A stretch of 64,000 nucleotides of DNA from Lentisphaerota bacterium (lineage in GTDB: Bacteria > Verrucomicrobiota > Lentisphaeria > Victivallales > Victivallaceae): the NCBI GenBank assembly GCA_015061815.1, contig SUVW01000005.1, positions 80,549-144,548 of the forward strand. The letters run 5' to 3'. This document shows, piece after piece, positions 53,395 to 61,521 of this stretch. Numbering within the stretch: position 1 is the first letter of the stretch; each line of letters opens with the position of its first letter. The notes beneath the pieces are model-generated. The model worked only from the letters and a program-made list of their open reading frames with translations, ran no database searches and had not been told where the DNA came from. Made by a program: the position numbers and the translations under genes.

Positions 53395-55534
53395 AAGAGT
53401 TGAGGACGACGGAGAGTGAACTTGCTGCCATCATGGCGGCACAGAGAGGGGGGGAGAATTTGATATTCCAGATAGCGGCGGTGACACCGGCGGCCAGAGG
53501 AATTGCGCAGATGTTGTAAAAGAAAGCCCAGAATAGATTTTGCCGGATGACCCGGAATGTAGCCCGGCTTAATTTGATAAGCTGAACAATGGAGAGCAGA
53601 TTATTATTGAGGAGTACGACATCGGCACTTTCGATTGCGATATCGCTGCCGGAACTGATGGCGATCCCCAAATCGCTGGCGGCCAGGACAGGTGCATCGT
53701 TTATGCCGTCACCGATCATGGCAACGGGGAAAGAGGAGAAAGAACGGATTTTTTTTACGGCTTCGACTTTTTCGTGAGGGAGGAGGTCGGAAGAAAAAGA
53801 ATCCAGCTTCAGTTTTTCGGCAACGTTTGCAGCGGCAGATTGATTATCACCGGTAAGCATGAAACATTTGATATTCATTTTGTGCAGCATGGAGATGGCG
53901 GATTCAGCTTCCGGGCGGATGGAATCTCCAATGAAAAATGTTCCTGCGAAGCGGCCATCAACGGCACAAAAGATATGAGTGAAAGACCGGTTGACGGTTT
54001 TATTGTTACATTCAGGCAGTTGTATGGTATTTTCCCGCATGAATCCGGCATTCCCGAAGAGCCAGAGTTGATTATTGTATGTGGCTTTAACGCCGCGCCC
54101 CGGGATGATGGTAAAATTCTGAATGTTTTCATCCGGCGGGTAGATCCGGGATTTTTCTGCTTCTGCGGTGATGGCATTCGCCAACGGGTGAGAGGAAAAT
54201 TTTTCAATGGCAGCAGCGGCGGTTAAAAGTTGTTCCCGGGAGAATTGTGAGGCTGGAATGATCTGTTTTACCTGCGGTTGTCCGGAGGTGATGGTTCCGG
54301 TTTTGTCAAAAACGACAGTGCGGAGTTTCGCAGCATGTTCCAGGGCGGAACCGTTTTTTATCAGGATCCCGGAACGGGCACCGCGTCCGATACCGGCGAT
54401 AAGTGCAACGGGAGTGGCTAACCCCAGAGCGCATGGGCAGGCGACGACCATAACAGAAAGAGTAAAGTTGATGACATCGGCAGAAGTGCCGCAGAAACTC
54501 CAGGTGATAGCGGTCAATCCGGCTAAAGCGAATATTATCCAGACAAAAAATCCGGAAACTTTATCAGCCAGAGCGGCCACCGGCGGCCGGGAATTCTGCG
54601 CTTGAGAAATCAGTTGTACGATTTGTCCGAGAACAGCTTCGGAGCCGGTTGATGAGATTTTCAGCAGTATGATGCCATCAATGTTGAGAGTGCCGCCGAA
54701 AAGTTTATCGCCGCTTTTTTTTGCAACCGGCAGTTCTTCCCCGGTGAGCATGGATTCATTGATAAAAGCGTTTCCGTCCAGAATGATGCCGTCGGCGGGA
54801 ATTTTTTCACCGGGCAGGATACGGATGATATCGTCTTTTTGCAGTTCATCGCTTGGGATGTCCCTGGTTTGACCGTTGCAAACGAGGTGAGCTTGCCGGG
54901 GTGTGAGCTCAATGAGTTTGCGGATGGCGGAAGATACGGTGTGACGGGAACGGGCTTCCAACATTTTTCCGAACATGATCAGTGTGATGATCATGGCCGA
55001 GGCATCGAAGTAGAGATGTGCATCCGGATCACGGAATAACAGGATGATACTGTATATGATTCCGGCCGAAGCACTGCAGGAGATCAACGAGTCCATATTC
55101 GGAAATCCCCGGAGCAGAGCAGGGATTCCCCGGCGGAAGAATCCGTTTCCGGCGATGAGGACAGGGATCATCAGAAAGAGTTGACAAACGGCATTAAATA
55201 CCGGAGATGCCGGGATATGGGCGAAACAAATGATCAGGATAGCAACAGTAGGAAAGAGTGCGCCGAGAAAAATGAAAAAATCTTTTTTCCATTCCGGTGC
55301 CTTTTCAGCGTGCATTGCCGTTGGAGGCAGTTGTGCTTTAAATCCGGCTTTTTTTACCGCCAGAATCACTTCTTCATCAGAAGGGGTGTTGCCATCGGAT
55401 ATAAAAGAGAGTCTGCCGGAAGCAAAGTTGACATAAACATCTTTGACTGCAAATTTTTTCACAGCTCTTTCAACGGCAGCGGCGCATCCGGCACAGTGCA
55501 TGCCACTGATAGAAAAAATACGTTTGTTTTCCAT
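53321..55534 (-). CDS. copA: Copper-translocating P-type ATPase (CopA-like)
   Basis: A P1B-type ATPase exporting Cu(I) across the inner membrane. The 737-residue protein has one N-terminal metal-binding domain (SGMHCAGCAAAVE), paired transmembrane helices, the actuator motif LTGEELPV, the ion channel CPC in VVACPCALGLATPVAL, the phosphorylated DKTGTITSG, SSHPLANAI and MIGDGINDAPVLAASDLGIAI. The last helix pair ends in MMAASSLSVVLNSLLL, where family members normally stop shortly after. Here ~20 basic residues (FTGKEVKQEKRNS...) are added by translation into the hairpin repeat array. It follows the thioesterase gene after five bases. Confidence 0.95.
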   Translation of the reverse strand: MENKRIFSISGMHCAGCAAAVERAVKKFAVKDVYVNFASGRLSFISDGNTPSDEEVILAVKKAGFKAQLPPTAMHAEKAPEWKKDFFIFLGALFPTVAILIICFAHIPASPVFNAVCQLFLMIPVLIAGNGFFRRGIPALLRGFPNMDSLISCSASAGIIYSIILLFRDPDAHLYFDASAMIITLIMFGKMLEARSRHTVSSAIRKLIELTPRQAHLVCNGQTRDIPSDELQKDDIIRILPGEKIPADGIILDGNAFINESMLTGEELPVAKKSGDKLFGGTLNIDGIILLKISSTGSEAVLGQIVQLISQAQNSRPPVAALADKVSGFFVWIIFALAGLTAITWSFCGTSADVINFTLSVMVVACPCALGLATPVALIAGIGRGARSGILIKNGSALEHAAKLRTVVFDKTGTITSGQPQVKQIIPASQFSREQLLTAAAAIEKFSSHPLANAITAEAEKSRIYPPDENIQNFTIIPGRGVKATYNNQLWLFGNAGFMRENTIQLPECNNKTVNRSFTHIFCAVDGRFAGTFFIGDSIRPEAESAISMLHKMNIKCFMLTGDNQSAAANVAEKLKLDSFSSDLLPHEKVEAVKKIRSFSSFPVAMIGDGINDAPVLAASDLGIAISSGSDIAIESADVVLLNNNLLSIVQLIKLSRATFRVIRQNLFWAFFYNICAIPLAAGVTAAIWNIKFSPPLCAAMMAASSLSVVLNSLLLFTGKEVKQEKRNSLLSFLKRK

Positions 55535-55539
55535 TGTTG

Positions 55540-55950
55540 TCAGCTCACGATCGGTTGATCATTGATGATAAATCCGGTGATATTCATTACAGCCACCAAC
55601 TGTTGGGAGTCATTGAAAACTTCGGTAGTGTAGAGAGCAGTTTTCTTCCCCTGATTGATTTTCCTGCAAATTGCTTTTAAGGTTTTTCCGCTTCCCGGGC
55701 GCAGGAAGTTTGTGGTGCAATTCAGCGAAACACCGGTTGCGCCGGAACCATTTACAGCTCCGGCAAAAGCGAAGTCAGCCAGAGTCATGATCGCTCCTCC
55801 CTGAACGACCTGTCTGCCATTGAGTTTGTTTTCATCGATGTCCATGACCGCTTCGGCGTAACCATCTTTGACAACAGTTAATTTTATACCGCAGAACCGG
55901 CAGAATTTATCCTCTGTATTGAGAAAATTTTTTATCTTTTCAAAATCCAT
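55540..55950 (-). CDS. PaaI-type hotdog thioesterase
   Basis: A 136-residue hotdog-fold protein like PaaI/YbgC-type acyl-CoA thioesterases. Landmarks are GYAEAVMDIDENKLNGRQVVQGGAIMTLADFAFAGAVN (the active-site region, with Asp in the long helix) and TNFLRPGSGKTLKAICRKINQGKKTALYTTEVFN. The substrate is unknown. The ATG at 55950 has GAGG upstream. It is five bases from copA and probably co-transcribed with it, without an obvious functional link. Confidence 0.85.
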   Translation of the reverse strand: MDFEKIKNFLNTEDKFCRFCGIKLTVVKDGYAEAVMDIDENKLNGRQVVQGGAIMTLADFAFAGAVNGSGATGVSLNCTTNFLRPGSGKTLKAICRKINQGKKTALYTTEVFNDSQQLVAVMNITGFIINDQPIVS

Positions 55951-55990
55951 TTTTGCCTCAATAATATTATCAGAAATTATTTTTATATGT

Positions 55991-56155
55991 GAGGCAATTT
56001 CAAAAGTCCTCAAAAATTTTTGAAATTCCGCATCGCGATCTTGTTGCGGAGCGTTTTCGGTGGTTATTTATTCAATAGCCACGCTCAAACTACCGCATCA
56101 ATCTCATTGATGCTGATTTTTCAAATTCTTTTTGAATTACTTTTGCAATTACCTC
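55991..56155. repeat. 165-base element, copy 1 (MITE-like, inverted ends)
   Basis: Its ends are imperfect inverted repeats: GAGGCAATTTCAAAAGT on the left and ACTTTTGCAATTACCTC on the right (15 of 17 pair). Inside are three hairpins: TCCGCA/TGCGGA, GTGGTTATT/AATAGCCAC and GCATCAA/TTGATGC. It has no coding frame of note. It lies about 40 bases upstream of the thioesterase ATG. No target-site duplication is visible. Confidence 0.75.
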
Positions 56156-56159
56156 CTTT

Positions 56160-56324
56160 GAGTCAATTTCAAAAGCCCTCAAAAATTCCTGAAACTCCGC
56201 ATCGCGATCTTGTTGCGGAGCGTTTTCGGTGATTATTTATTCAATAGCCACGCTCAAACTACCGCATCAATCTCATCGATGCTGATTTTTCAAATTATTT
56301 TCGAATTACTTTTGCAATTACCTC
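56160..56324. repeat. 165-base element, copy 2
   Basis: Directly follows copy 1 after four bases, in the same orientation and of equal length, with about ten mismatches by eye. The left end is more diverged (GAGTCAATTTCAAAAGC). Together, copies 1 and 2 account for nearly all of the 413-base gap between the thioesterase and NifX-like genes. Confidence 0.75.
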
Positions 56325-56363
56325 ATGTGACTGACATCAATTCAGGTGTCAGTTAAAAAACGG

Positions 56364-56660
56364 TCAAAATTCCAAACTTCCATTCAGATATGCAGTTAAA
56401 GTTTTATCAGGGTCACCGGATATTCCGGTGATAAGATTGATTCCGGACTCGAAGAGGAGATTTTCATCATCTTTTGAGATCATCCCGGTGATAAGAAGAT
56501 CGACTTTTAAAGAATTCAATTGAGCGCAAAATTGCCGGAGATGGCCGATGACGGAATTGACACACTCTTTTTCAATAATTTTGCCGTTTTCAATGCGGCA
56601 GTAGATGAATTTTCCGGCATTGTTTGTTTTATCAAGTTGTTGTATTACGGCGATAGTCAT
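56364..56660 (-). CDS. NifX/NafY-like (dinitrogenase Fe-Mo cofactor) domain protein
   Basis: A 98-residue single-domain protein. The pattern MTIAVIQQLD ... IENGKIIEKECV ... LRQFCAQLNSLKVDLLITGMI ... LLFESGINLITGISGDPDKTLTAYLNGSLEF resembles the dinitrogenase iron-molybdenum cofactor biosynthesis family, small RNase H-like proteins that bind metal clusters. There are no nitrogenase genes here, and similar orphan proteins occur in many anaerobes with unknown roles. Family placement rests on overall pattern, so confidence is moderate. Confidence 0.65.
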   Translation of the reverse strand: MTIAVIQQLDKTNNAGKFIYCRIENGKIIEKECVNSVIGHLRQFCAQLNSLKVDLLITGMISKDDENLLFESGINLITGISGDPDKTLTAYLNGSLEF

Positions 56661-56686
56661 TATGTTTCTCGAGATTTTTTAATGAA

Positions 56687-56715
56687 AACGCCCGGAATAT
56701 CCGTTCCCGGGCGTT
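56687..56715 (-). terminator. hpf terminator
   Basis: Minus strand: AACGCCCGG/CCGGGCGTT (perfect nine-base stem) followed by TTTTC. It lies 25 bases beyond the hpf stop. Confidence 0.75.
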
Positions 56716-56739
56716 GAAAACAACAGTTTTACAAAAATA

Positions 56740-57081
56740 TCAACTTTCCTGATTGCCGGTTTGTCCGGCATCAGTTTCATTGACGGCGACAGAACGGTGA
56801 TCCTGAATTTTTTCTTTCAGAGCCATACATTGAGTTTCGACTTTGGCCGCTGCGGCATCAAGAGCCCGGTACAGGTCGAAATCTTCAACTTCAGCTTTTA
56901 AAGTGTGATACTTGCAGTTCAGAACGAGAGAAACCATAAAGTGATTTTTCTCTCTTGACATGACTGCATTGACACTGGACACTTTGAGCGCAGGAATGTC
57001 CAATGGGGCAAGCACCATTTCCGCTTGAGTTTGAATAGCCGGAGTGATTTCAAATTGACGACCGGTAACATTGATGAGCAT
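56740..57081 (-). CDS. hpf: Ribosome hibernation-promoting factor (short form)
   Basis: A 113-residue HPF/YfiA-family protein that binds the decoding centre of idle ribosomes. The fold pattern MLINVTGRQFEITPAIQTQAEMVLAPL ... FMVSLVLNCKYHTLKAEVEDFDLYRALDAAAAKVETQCMALKEKI fits the S30AE domain. There is no C-terminal dimerisation domain, so it is a short HPF. I start at the ATG 57079-57081; an upstream ATG at 57120 would add a basic tail outside the domain. It follows lptB, as in many Gram-negatives (where rpoN lies between them). Confidence 0.88.
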   Translation of the reverse strand: MLINVTGRQFEITPAIQTQAEMVLAPLDIPALKVSSVNAVMSREKNHFMVSLVLNCKYHTLKAEVEDFDLYRALDAAAAKVETQCMALKEKIQDHRSVAVNETDAGQTGNQES

Positions 57082-57152
57082 AGACAGCGCACCTTTCTTT
57101 TTTTCCGTCAGTCGGCCCATTCCGACTGCCGTATATATTTTTGTAAAAAGAG

Positions 57153-57896
57153 TTACATCGAGAATTGCGGTCCGAGGTAAATCTCTTTAGCTTTCGGATC
57201 ATTGACCAGAAAATCGCTGGGGCCCTCCAGCAGTACTTTGCCCATGCACATGATATACGCACGGTCAACGACAGAAAGAGTTTCCCTGACATTGTGATCA
57301 GTTATCAAAATACCGAGATTGCGTTCTTTTAATTTCAGAATTATTTGCTGCACATCATAGACAGCCAGCGGATCAACACCGCTGAAAGGTTCATCAAGCA
57401 TGATGAACGAAGGATTGGTAACCAGTGCACGGGTGATTTCCAGACGGCGTCTTTCCCCTCCGGAAAGAGTCATGGCTTTTTGATCTTTCAAACGTTCCAG
57501 ATCCAACTCCTGCAAAAGATCGGAACATCTTTTTTTCCGTTCTTTGCGGTTGATATCCAATGTTTCGAGTATTGCCATGATATTTTCCTCGACAGTAAGC
57601 TTCCGGAAAATAGACGGCTCCTGCGCCAGATATCCCATTCCCATCCTGGCTCTTTTGTACATGGGTATCCGGGTGACATCCACTCCCCGGAATGAAACTT
57701 TGCCGCCATCCGGACGGATCAGCCCCATTACCATGTAGAAACTGGTGGTTTTACCGGCACCATTCGGACCGAGCAATCCAACAACTTCTCCGGGACGAAC
57801 CATCAGAGATACATTGTTCACAACATTTCTGCCATGATAGGTCTTTACCAGATTTTCTGCGCTGACAAGAACCTGATTGTTTTCAGCTTCACTCAT
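57153..57896 (-). CDS. lptB: LPS export ABC transporter ATP-binding protein LptB
   Basis: The cytoplasmic ATPase that powers lipopolysaccharide extraction by LptBFGC. The 247-residue protein has Walker A GPNGAGKTT, the Q-loop YLAQEPSIFRKLTVEENI typical of LptB, signature LSGGERRRLEI, Walker B FIMLDEPFSGVDP and switch His ITDHNVRETL. Its presence, with hpf next door, indicates an LPS-type outer membrane. LptF/G are not in this window. Confidence 0.95.
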   Translation of the reverse strand: MSEAENNQVLVSAENLVKTYHGRNVVNNVSLMVRPGEVVGLLGPNGAGKTTSFYMVMGLIRPDGGKVSFRGVDVTRIPMYKRARMGMGYLAQEPSIFRKLTVEENIMAILETLDINRKERKKRCSDLLQELDLERLKDQKAMTLSGGERRRLEITRALVTNPSFIMLDEPFSGVDPLAVYDVQQIILKLKERNLGILITDHNVRETLSVVDRAYIMCMGKVLLEGPSDFLVNDPKAKEIYLGPQFSM

Positions 57897-57963
57897 TTAT
57901 ATTTTCAAACTTTCCTGAAAGGCTTCAATACTTTCCGGAAGGAATTTTCCCTTCCACGACTAT

Positions 57964-57991
57964 ATTATACACCGCAAACGGCAACATTCAA
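57964..57991 (-). promoter_or_regulatory. Promoter of lptB-hpf
   Basis: Minus strand: TTGAAT (57986-57991), 16 bases, TATAAT (57964-57969), about 60 bases before the lptB ATG. Confidence 0.6.
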
Positions 57992-58028
57992 GCTCTCCGA
58001 AGTAAAAAAAACGATTTTTTTCGTATTT

Positions 58029-59087
58029 TTACCAGAATCTGCATGGTATATCCAATGCATTTGATATCCGGTCGCGCACCGGGTGTTCCGGGTGCTTCGG
58101 ACTCAACCGGTTTTTGGTGAATCCGACAGCGATATCCAAATCCGGCATATAAAAACCTTCTGCGCCGGCGGCACCGCCGTGACCGCAGAACATCCTGCGG
58201 TTTTCTTCCGGTCCGGCTAAAATCAGTCCGAGGGCGAATTTGCTCCATTGATCCGGACGAACCGGATCATCCGGATCGCGGAAAAGTTTACCGGTTGCAT
58301 AGTCAAAAGTTTGTTCCGAAACATATTTTCCCCGGAGTTTGCTGTAAAATCCGGCGACAGCTCTGGCGGAACCGATGCCGTTGAATGACGGGATGCAGCA
58401 GCGGCGCAGCCGGGAATCATTCATGTGTACAGCTTCCCATGCCGGTTTTACCGGGATCAGAGAATCATCAACCGGGACGACATTTTTTTCAGCATCATCA
58501 TCGATCCCGAAGTATATCATGCCGGTTAAGCCGAGGATTTTCAGCAGTTTTTCTGAAATAAGTTCCGGCAAGCTTTTTCCGGTCGCCAGTTCCAGAGTGT
58601 GGCCCAGCAGCCAGGCAAAAGTGAGGGGGTGATAATGACATTTTTTTCCCGGCAGGTTGCGTGGCGGCATGGCGGCGATCAAGTTACACATTTGCTGCCA
58701 ATCGGTCAAATCAGGTTTCCCGGAAGGCAGCAGGTAAAGTCCGGCGCGGTGTGAAAGCAAGTGTTCAATGGTTATACCGGATTTTTCCGGAGAAGCAAAC
58801 TCTTTCCAAAAATTTGCGACAGGAGTGTCATAGGAAAATAATCCGTCCTCCTGCAAACGCCATGTCAAGGCTGCCAGAAAAGCTTTTCCGGTCGAAAAAA
58901 GCGGAAAAAGTGAATTTGCCGAAACCCGCTGTGTTTTGTCTGCCGTTGTATATCCTGCGGCAAGATCAATGACTGTTTTTCCATGCTCGCAGATACACAA
59001 CTGACAGCCGCATTCGTTGCCGTTTGCCACTTCATCATCCAGGATATATTGTAATTCGTGCCGCAAGCTTGCCCAATCCCGGTTCAT
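58029..59087 (-). CDS. Beta-lactamase-family serine hydrolase
   Basis: A 352-residue protein of the class C beta-lactamase/esterase EstB group. The SxxK nucleophile is in FPLFSTGKAFLAAL (Ser about residue 66), the YxN-like second motif reads YHP in CHYHPLTFAWLLG, and HGGAAGAEGF stands for the KTG/HGG motif. There is no signal peptide, so it is more likely a cytoplasmic esterase or peptidase than an antibiotic-inactivating enzyme. Its gene overlaps the rsmA stop (ATGA). Confidence 0.85.
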   Translation of the reverse strand: MNRDWASLRHELQYILDDEVANGNECGCQLCICEHGKTVIDLAAGYTTADKTQRVSANSLFPLFSTGKAFLAALTWRLQEDGLFSYDTPVANFWKEFASPEKSGITIEHLLSHRAGLYLLPSGKPDLTDWQQMCNLIAAMPPRNLPGKKCHYHPLTFAWLLGHTLELATGKSLPELISEKLLKILGLTGMIYFGIDDDAEKNVVPVDDSLIPVKPAWEAVHMNDSRLRRCCIPSFNGIGSARAVAGFYSKLRGKYVSEQTFDYATGKLFRDPDDPVRPDQWSKFALGLILAGPEENRRMFCGHGGAAGAEGFYMPDLDIAVGFTKNRLSPKHPEHPVRDRISNALDIPCRFW

Positions 59088-59929
59088 TTGACGGCCTTTC
59101 TTTGTATTTCCATTTTGTTTGCGATCCTGACAAAATCATCAACGGTCAATTTATCCGGACGCAAATCGGCGGCAAGAGAACACTCTTTCAGTATAATACC
59201 TGCTGGCTCTTTGCCGATCATATTGCCCAGAAGTTTGCCCAGTTGTTTGCGCCGTTGATTGAAGAGATCGCGTACAAGTGCGGTGAAAATTTTCTTTCTG
59301 TCATCCGGCAGGATGCCTCCCGGACGTAATTTGAATGAAACCAGTGCCGAATCCACTTCCGGCGGCGGGCAGAATACCTGCGGCGGAACGATCTTTTCCA
59401 CCGCGACCTCATAATAAAGCTGGGTACGGACAGAAAGGGCTCCGTAGGCTTTGGCGCCGACAGCAGCGGCAAGACGTTCTCCCATCTCTTTTTGCAGCAT
59501 AAAAAACATACTTTGCGGCAGATTTCCGGATTCAAGGATTCTGGCAATGAAAACAGAACTTATTGCATAAGGGAGATTGGCAATTGCCCGGTAGTCCGTT
59601 CCTGCGGGGAAGAGTGCGTTGTAATCCACCTTGCAGGCATCGGCTTCAATAAGGGTGAAGTTTTCTGCACCGGCAAATTTTTTCCGTTGATAATCTGCCA
59701 GACGATGGTCGAATTCAATGGCAGTTACCTGAAAGCCGGCGGCCACGAGTTTTTCGGTCAATGCTCCGAATCCGGGGCCGACTTCCAAGACTTTATCTCC
59801 GGTGGATGCTCCGCTGTTGCGAACTATCCAATCAAGCAGATTTCCGTCGAGCAGGAAGTTCTGTCCCAATCCCCGTCCCGGCCGCATGCCGAGTTTATCC
59901 AATGCATCAAGCAATTCTTTTTTGTTCAT
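59084..59929 (-). CDS. rsmA: 16S rRNA (adenine-1518/1519-N6)-dimethyltransferase
   Basis: KsgA dimethylates two adjacent adenines near the 16S 3' end late in 30S assembly. The 281-residue protein shows RPGRGLGQNFLLDGN, SAM motif I VLEVGPGFGALTEKL, AIEFDHRLADY, the catalytic IANLPYAISSVFI (NLPY), and the C-terminal FNQRRKQLGKLLG. I start at the ATG 59929, three bases after the FmdB stop. The longer frame upstream overlaps the FmdB gene in a different frame. Confidence 0.95.
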   Translation of the reverse strand: MNKKELLDALDKLGMRPGRGLGQNFLLDGNLLDWIVRNSGASTGDKVLEVGPGFGALTEKLVAAGFQVTAIEFDHRLADYQRKKFAGAENFTLIEADACKVDYNALFPAGTDYRAIANLPYAISSVFIARILESGNLPQSMFFMLQKEMGERLAAAVGAKAYGALSVRTQLYYEVAVEKIVPPQVFCPPPEVDSALVSFKLRPGGILPDDRKKIFTALVRDLFNQRRKQLGKLLGNMIGKEPAGIILKECSLAADLRPDKLTVDDFVRIANKMEIQRKAVK

Positions 59930-59931
59930 AA

Positions 59932-60162
59932 TCAAATTTTCCCGCATCCGCAGTGCCCGCTGCAGCAATGTCCGGAAGCCGGGCAGCTGTTCTGCTGCGC
60001 GCAAAGATTACTGCCGCCGGAGGAGATGCTGCCGATACGGCTCGGCTGCTTTTCAATATTGTCAGAACCGCACTTCGGACATTCTGCCTGTGAATCAAAA
60101 CGGGCAAGGAGCAATTCAAAATCAGCTTCACACTCCGGGCAGTGATAACGGAATATCGGCAT
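59932..60162 (-). CDS. FmdB-type zinc-ribbon protein
   Basis: A 76-residue protein starting MPIFRYHCPECEADFELLL with a second pair CPKCGSDNIEKQPSR, the FmdB/CxxC_CxxC_SSSS zinc ribbon. The C-terminal tail is unusually cysteine-rich (NSCPASGHCCSGHCGCGKI), with six Cys and two His that may bind another metal. The function of the family is unknown; a regulatory role was proposed for FmdB. It is upstream of rsmA in the same operon. Confidence 0.85.
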   Translation of the reverse strand: MPIFRYHCPECEADFELLLARFDSQAECPKCGSDNIEKQPSRIGSISSGGSNLCAQQNSCPASGHCCSGHCGCGKI

Positions 60163-60186
60163 AATACAAATCCTTCTTTGAAAAAG

Positions 60187-60215
60187 TTGACATTTTCCGG
60201 ATACAACGGTATATT
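60187..60215 (+). promoter_or_regulatory. Promoter of the histidine kinase
   Basis: TTGACA (60187-60192), 17 bases, TATATT (60210-60215): a consensus -35 with ideal spacing, about 45 bases before the ATG. Confidence 0.75.
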
Positions 60216-60258
60216 ATTAACATGTTATATAATATAGCACCAAAGCAGGAGCTTTTAA

Positions 60259-61416
60259 ATGTCCGGAAGAAAAAATTTCTTTGACCGTTTCAGTGCCCGG
60301 TTTGAATCACTGGATGCTTCCAGTCGTCAAGCCGGTCTGGCGTTGCTGATGCGTGAGCGCGGTTTTTTTGAAACCGTATTCAATGCAGTGGAAGATGGTA
60401 TCCTGGTAATAGACCGGCAGTTGCATTTGCGTTACTTCAACCGGGCGGCTCGGGAATTGTTGGGGCTGCCGGAAAATACCGCCGCACTCCGGCTTAATCA
60501 GTTGTTGCCGGATGTGGATTGGAAACAGATCATTCCGGAAGATTCCACCGTTTGGGATCGGACTGTCCGGCAGGAACTGCAGATACTCTATCCGCAAATG
60601 CGGTATCTGCAATTTTATCTGACACCGCTGGGGGAAGATAATCCGGTGGCAACGGTTATATTGCGTGATGTTACAGAGAGCCGTCGCCGGGCGACCAGTG
60701 ATCTTGAAAAAGAGACGGTCAAAGCCGTTTCCCAATTGGCCGCCGGAGTGGCGCATGAGATCGGCAATCCTCTGAACAGCCTTTCCATGAATCTGCAGAT
60801 ACTTGAACGCGGTTTGACTGATCCGGAAGAAGCGGTTTCTCCGGCTGATGCGGTAAAAATGCTTCGCCGCTGTGCCGGTGAAGTGGAACGGCTGGACAGT
60901 ATCATCCACTCTTTTTTGTCGGCGATCCGTCCGGGAAAAGCAAATTTTGCGCCGGTGGATCTGCGGCAGACCGTTTTTGAGGTACTCAATTTTATGCGAC
61001 CGGAGATCGAGGCGCGTAAAGTTACTGTCAATTGCAGCTGGAGTGATGCAGTTCCGCCGGTAAATGGTGATGTTGAACAACTTAAACAGGCATTTTACAA
61101 TATTATCCGAAATGCGGTTCAGGCAATGAGCAATGGAGGAGAATTGCACATCTACGGATACTCCACTGCGGAATACCGGATTCTGGAATTTTCTGATTCC
61201 GGGCGGGGAATGTCGGCGGAAGATTTACGGGAAATGTTTGTTCCTTTCAAAACCGCAAAAGCCGGAGGAAACGGCATCGGGACAATGATCATTGAAAGAG
61301 TCTGCCGGGAACATGGAGCTGAATTCGGAGTTGTTTCAGCCGAGGGCAGGGGAACGGTTTTTCAGGTCAAATTCCCGGATGGACGCCGTCGGGTGCGTTT
61401 GTTGCCGGGAAATTGA
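60259..61416 (+). CDS. Soluble PAS sensor histidine kinase (NtrB-like)
   Basis: A 385-residue kinase. A PAS domain occupies about residues 35-145 (FETVFNAVEDGILVIDRQLHLRYFNRAARELLG). The HisKA H-box is AAGVAHEIGNPLNSLSMNLQ, with the phosphorylated His. The ATPase has the N-box QAFYNIIRNAVQAM, G1 FSDSGRGMS, an F-box FVPFKTAKAGG and G2 NGIGTMIIERVC. No membrane segment is present, so it senses a cytoplasmic signal, as NtrB does. No response regulator lies next to it, so it is an orphan here. It has a strong own promoter. Confidence 0.92.
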   Translation: MSGRKNFFDRFSARFESLDASSRQAGLALLMRERGFFETVFNAVEDGILVIDRQLHLRYFNRAARELLGLPENTAALRLNQLLPDVDWKQIIPEDSTVWDRTVRQELQILYPQMRYLQFYLTPLGEDNPVATVILRDVTESRRRATSDLEKETVKAVSQLAAGVAHEIGNPLNSLSMNLQILERGLTDPEEAVSPADAVKMLRRCAGEVERLDSIIHSFLSAIRPGKANFAPVDLRQTVFEVLNFMRPEIEARKVTVNCSWSDAVPPVNGDVEQLKQAFYNIIRNAVQAMSNGGELHIYGYSTAEYRILEFSDSGRGMSAEDLREMFVPFKTAKAGGNGIGTMIIERVCREHGAEFGVVSAEGRGTVFQVKFPDGRRRVRLLPGN

Positions 61417-61436
61417 TAAAAAATAACAGAAACGGG

Positions 61437-61464
61437 TTGTTTTTATAACTTTGTGTGTTATATT
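61437..61464 (+). promoter_or_regulatory. Possible promoter of the PfkB kinase
   Basis: TTGTTT (61437-61442), 16 bases, TATATT (61459-61464), with about 50 bases of leader. Confidence 0.45.
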
Positions 61465-61521
61465 ATCAAAGTGTCTTGCTTACAGCAAACAATAAATCAT
61501 AAATGAAAAAGGAAAATCAAA

